From CAZDUS01 sp964609375 (GTDB taxonomy: Bacteria; Verrucomicrobiota; Kiritimatiellia; CAIKKV01; CAITUY01): DNA of 37,300 nucleotides. The notes under the pieces were generated by a model that saw only the letters and a program-made list of their open reading frames with translations, did no database searches and was not told the DNA's origin. Made by a program: the position numbers and the translations under genes. The number at the start of each line of letters is the position of its first letter. Position 1 is the stretch's first letter. The DNA lies in contig CAZSSA010000012.1 of assembly GCA_964609375.1 (NCBI GenBank), positions 1 through 37,300 of the forward strand, in the 5' to 3' direction. This document shows, piece after piece, positions 35,803-37,300 of the stretch.

Positions 35803-37206
35803 TTAGTACCGGTAGTGATCCGGCTTGAAGGGACCCTTCACCGGCAGGCCCAGATACTTGGCCTGCTTGCGCGTCAGCTTCTCCAACGTCACCCCCAGCT
35901 TGCCAAGATGCAGCGATGCCACCTTCTCATCCAGGTTCTTGGGCAGCACATACACACCCACCGGATACTTCCCGGGGTTTGTGTACAATTCAAGCTGCGC
36001 CATAACCTGATTGGTGAAACTGTTCGACATCACAAAACTCGGATGCCCCGTCGCGCAACCGAGATTAACCAGCCGTCCCTCGGCCAGCAGAATCAACGCC
36101 TTGCCGTTCGGGAAGGTAATCTTGTGAACCTGAGGCTTGATCTCATCCCATGTAAACGGCCGCAGGCTCTCCACCTCGATCTCACTGTCAAAGTGCCCGA
36201 TGTTGCACACAATGGCCTGATCCTTCATCTTCCGCATGTGCTTCCCGGTCAGGACATCACAGCAGCCGGTGGCCGTCACAAAGATATCGCCAATCAGGCA
36301 GGCTTCATCCATCGTCATGACCTGGTAGCCTTCCATCGCGGCCTGCAGGGCGCAGATCGGATCGATTTCCGTCACAATCACCCGGGCTCCCTGCCCCTTG
36401 AGCGACTGGCAGCAACCCTTGCCCACATCGCCATAGCCCGCCACCACGCACACCTTGCCGGCCAGCATCACATCCGTCGCCCGCATAATGCCGTCGGGCA
36501 ACGAATGACGGCACCCGTACAGGTTATCGAACTTGGATTTGGTGACCGAGTCATTGACATTGAACGAGGGGAACAGCAGCTCTCCCTTCGCGTGCATCTG
36601 TTGAAGCCGGTGGACACCGGTCGTGGTTTCCTCGCTGATACCACGAATCTCCTTTATAATCCGGTGGAAACGCTTCGGATCACGCTTCAGCGATTTCTTG
36701 AGTTGCTTCAGCAGGATCGCTTCCTCATGACTCTCCGGCTTGCGGTTCAAAACCGACGGATCCTTCTCCGCCCGGTATCCCAGATGGACAAACAGGGTCG
36801 CATCGCCGCCATCATCAAGAATCATGTTCGGGCCCTTGCCATTGCCCCAGTCGAGGATGCGGTCGGTGTAATCCCAGTAATCCGCCAGGGACTCACCCTT
36901 GATCGCGAACACCGGGGTCCCCGTGGCGGCAATGGCGGCGGCCGCATGATCCTGCGTTGAGAAAATATTGCAACTGGCCCAGCGCACCTTGGCCCCCAGA
37001 TACTGCAGCGTTTCAATGAGCACCGCCGTCTGGATCGTCATATGCAACGAGCCGGTGATGCGGGCACCCTTAAGGGGTTTCTGCTTGCCGTATTCCGCGC
37101 GCATGGCCATCAGGCCCGGCATTTCCTTTTCGGCCAGTTCAATTTCCTTGCGGCCAAAGGCAGCCAGTTTCATATCCCGCACAACGCAATCGGTATTCTT
37201 TTTCAT
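35803..37206 (-). CDS. ahcY: S-adenosylhomocysteine hydrolase
   Basis: Splits S-adenosylhomocysteine to adenosine and homocysteine, removing product inhibition from methyltransferases. 467 residues, within the range of long bacterial forms. Motifs: GARITGSLHMTIQTAVLIET (substrate domain), SCNIFSTQDHAAAA, LDDGGDATLFVH, the NAD-binding GYGDVGKGC, and the conserved C-terminus KPDHYRY. A roughly 40-residue insertion (SVLNRKPESHEEAILLKQL region) is usual for bacterial homologues. AGGAGAGGGG lies before ATG 37206. On the minus strand an ATCAGG that begins this Shine-Dalgarno can pair with CCTGAT upstream (37242-37247 with 37218-37223). No SAH riboswitch was recognised in the 94 bp visible upstream. 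Confidence 0.97.
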   Translation of the reverse strand: MKKNTDCVVRDMKLAAFGRKEIELAEKEMPGLMAMRAEYGKQKPLKGARITGSLHMTIQTAVLIETLQYLGAKVRWASCNIFSTQDHAAAAIAATGTPVFAIKGESLADYWDYTDRILDWGNGKGPNMILDDGGDATLFVHLGYRAEKDPSVLNRKPESHEEAILLKQLKKSLKRDPKRFHRIIKEIRGISEETTTGVHRLQQMHAKGELLFPSFNVNDSVTKSKFDNLYGCRHSLPDGIMRATDVMLAGKVCVVAGYGDVGKGCCQSLKGQGARVIVTEIDPICALQAAMEGYQVMTMDEACLIGDIFVTATGCCDVLTGKHMRKMKDQAIVCNIGHFDSEIEVESLRPFTWDEIKPQVHKITFPNGKALILLAEGRLVNLGCATGHPSFVMSNSFTNQVMAQLELYTNPGKYPVGVYVLPKNLDEKVASLHLGKLGVTLEKLTRKQAKYLGLPVKGPFKPDHYRY

Positions 37207-37300
37207 AAATCCCCTCTCCTGATCGGTTAAGGGGAAAGGCTATCAGGACTCCGCCGGTAATTCCAGAAAGGAAAACAACCTATCCCAAAGCCATCTCTCA

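Noticed and set aside
37207..37300. SAH riboswitch upstream of ahcY
   Set aside because: The visible 94 bases lack the conserved SAH aptamer core; the window ends too soon to exclude one further out.

Overview
The window is a GC-rich bacterial chromosome segment, probably a scaffold from an environmental or gut metagenome: it contains three placeholder gaps of exactly 100 N. Gene content suggests a Gram-negative member of the PVC superphylum, with a Kiritimatiellota- or Verrucomicrobiota-like lineage as my best guess. Supporting signs are an outer-membrane porin, an apolipoprotein N-acyltransferase, a long SecA, a plant-type GDP-mannose 3,5-epimerase, the carboxynorspermidine decarboxylase route to polyamines, and secreted modular glycosidase-like proteins. 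The taxonomic call is inference; no rRNA or other phylogenetic marker was searched.

Layout. 1-10019 (minus strand): a cluster transcribed secA > lnt > prfB > yicC > lacZ. lnt and prfB start by ATGA overlaps, and prfB carries a programmed +1 frameshift. lacZ runs off the left edge. 10224-13654: an orphan cytoplasmic eukaryotic-type Ser/Thr kinase (plus) converges on a two-gene minus unit (SAM methyltransferase, then GDP-mannose 3,5-epimerase). 13796-17740 (plus): a three-gene sugar-lipid unit of GT2 dolichyl-phosphate-mannose-synthase-like protein, DUF2304 membrane protein and GT39-like polytopic protein. 17755-24980: a solute uptake and sensing region with a porin (minus), divergent from DUF485 > ActP-like sodium/solute symporter > a giant PHP-TM-sCache-TM-PAS-CBS-DUF294 sensor. 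25019-28765: wecB (minus), divergent from dapB > folK > aldo/keto reductase. 29019-32614: glycerate 2-kinase converging on a large secreted glycosidase-like protein. 32804-34598 (minus): NusG-like antiterminator followed by nspC. 34882-37206: AsmA/DUF748-like protein converging on ahcY.

Most notable. (a) The 1228-residue sensor next to the symporter has an unusual domain series. Its PHP half is joined to its membrane half only through a run of nine C; ten C would give two overlapping genes. This is either an assembly error, a slippage switch, or a genuine new fusion. (b) A family of imperfect period-7 repeats (CTGxxxx / CCTGAAC type) lies at gene borders throughout. It forms two of the three assembly gaps and is translated into the N-terminus of YicC and the C-terminal tail of the methyltransferase. 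(c) A 109-bp BIME/MITE-like palindromic element lies upstream of the AsmA-like gene.

All functional calls rest on reading translated sequence by eye; no database search was run.
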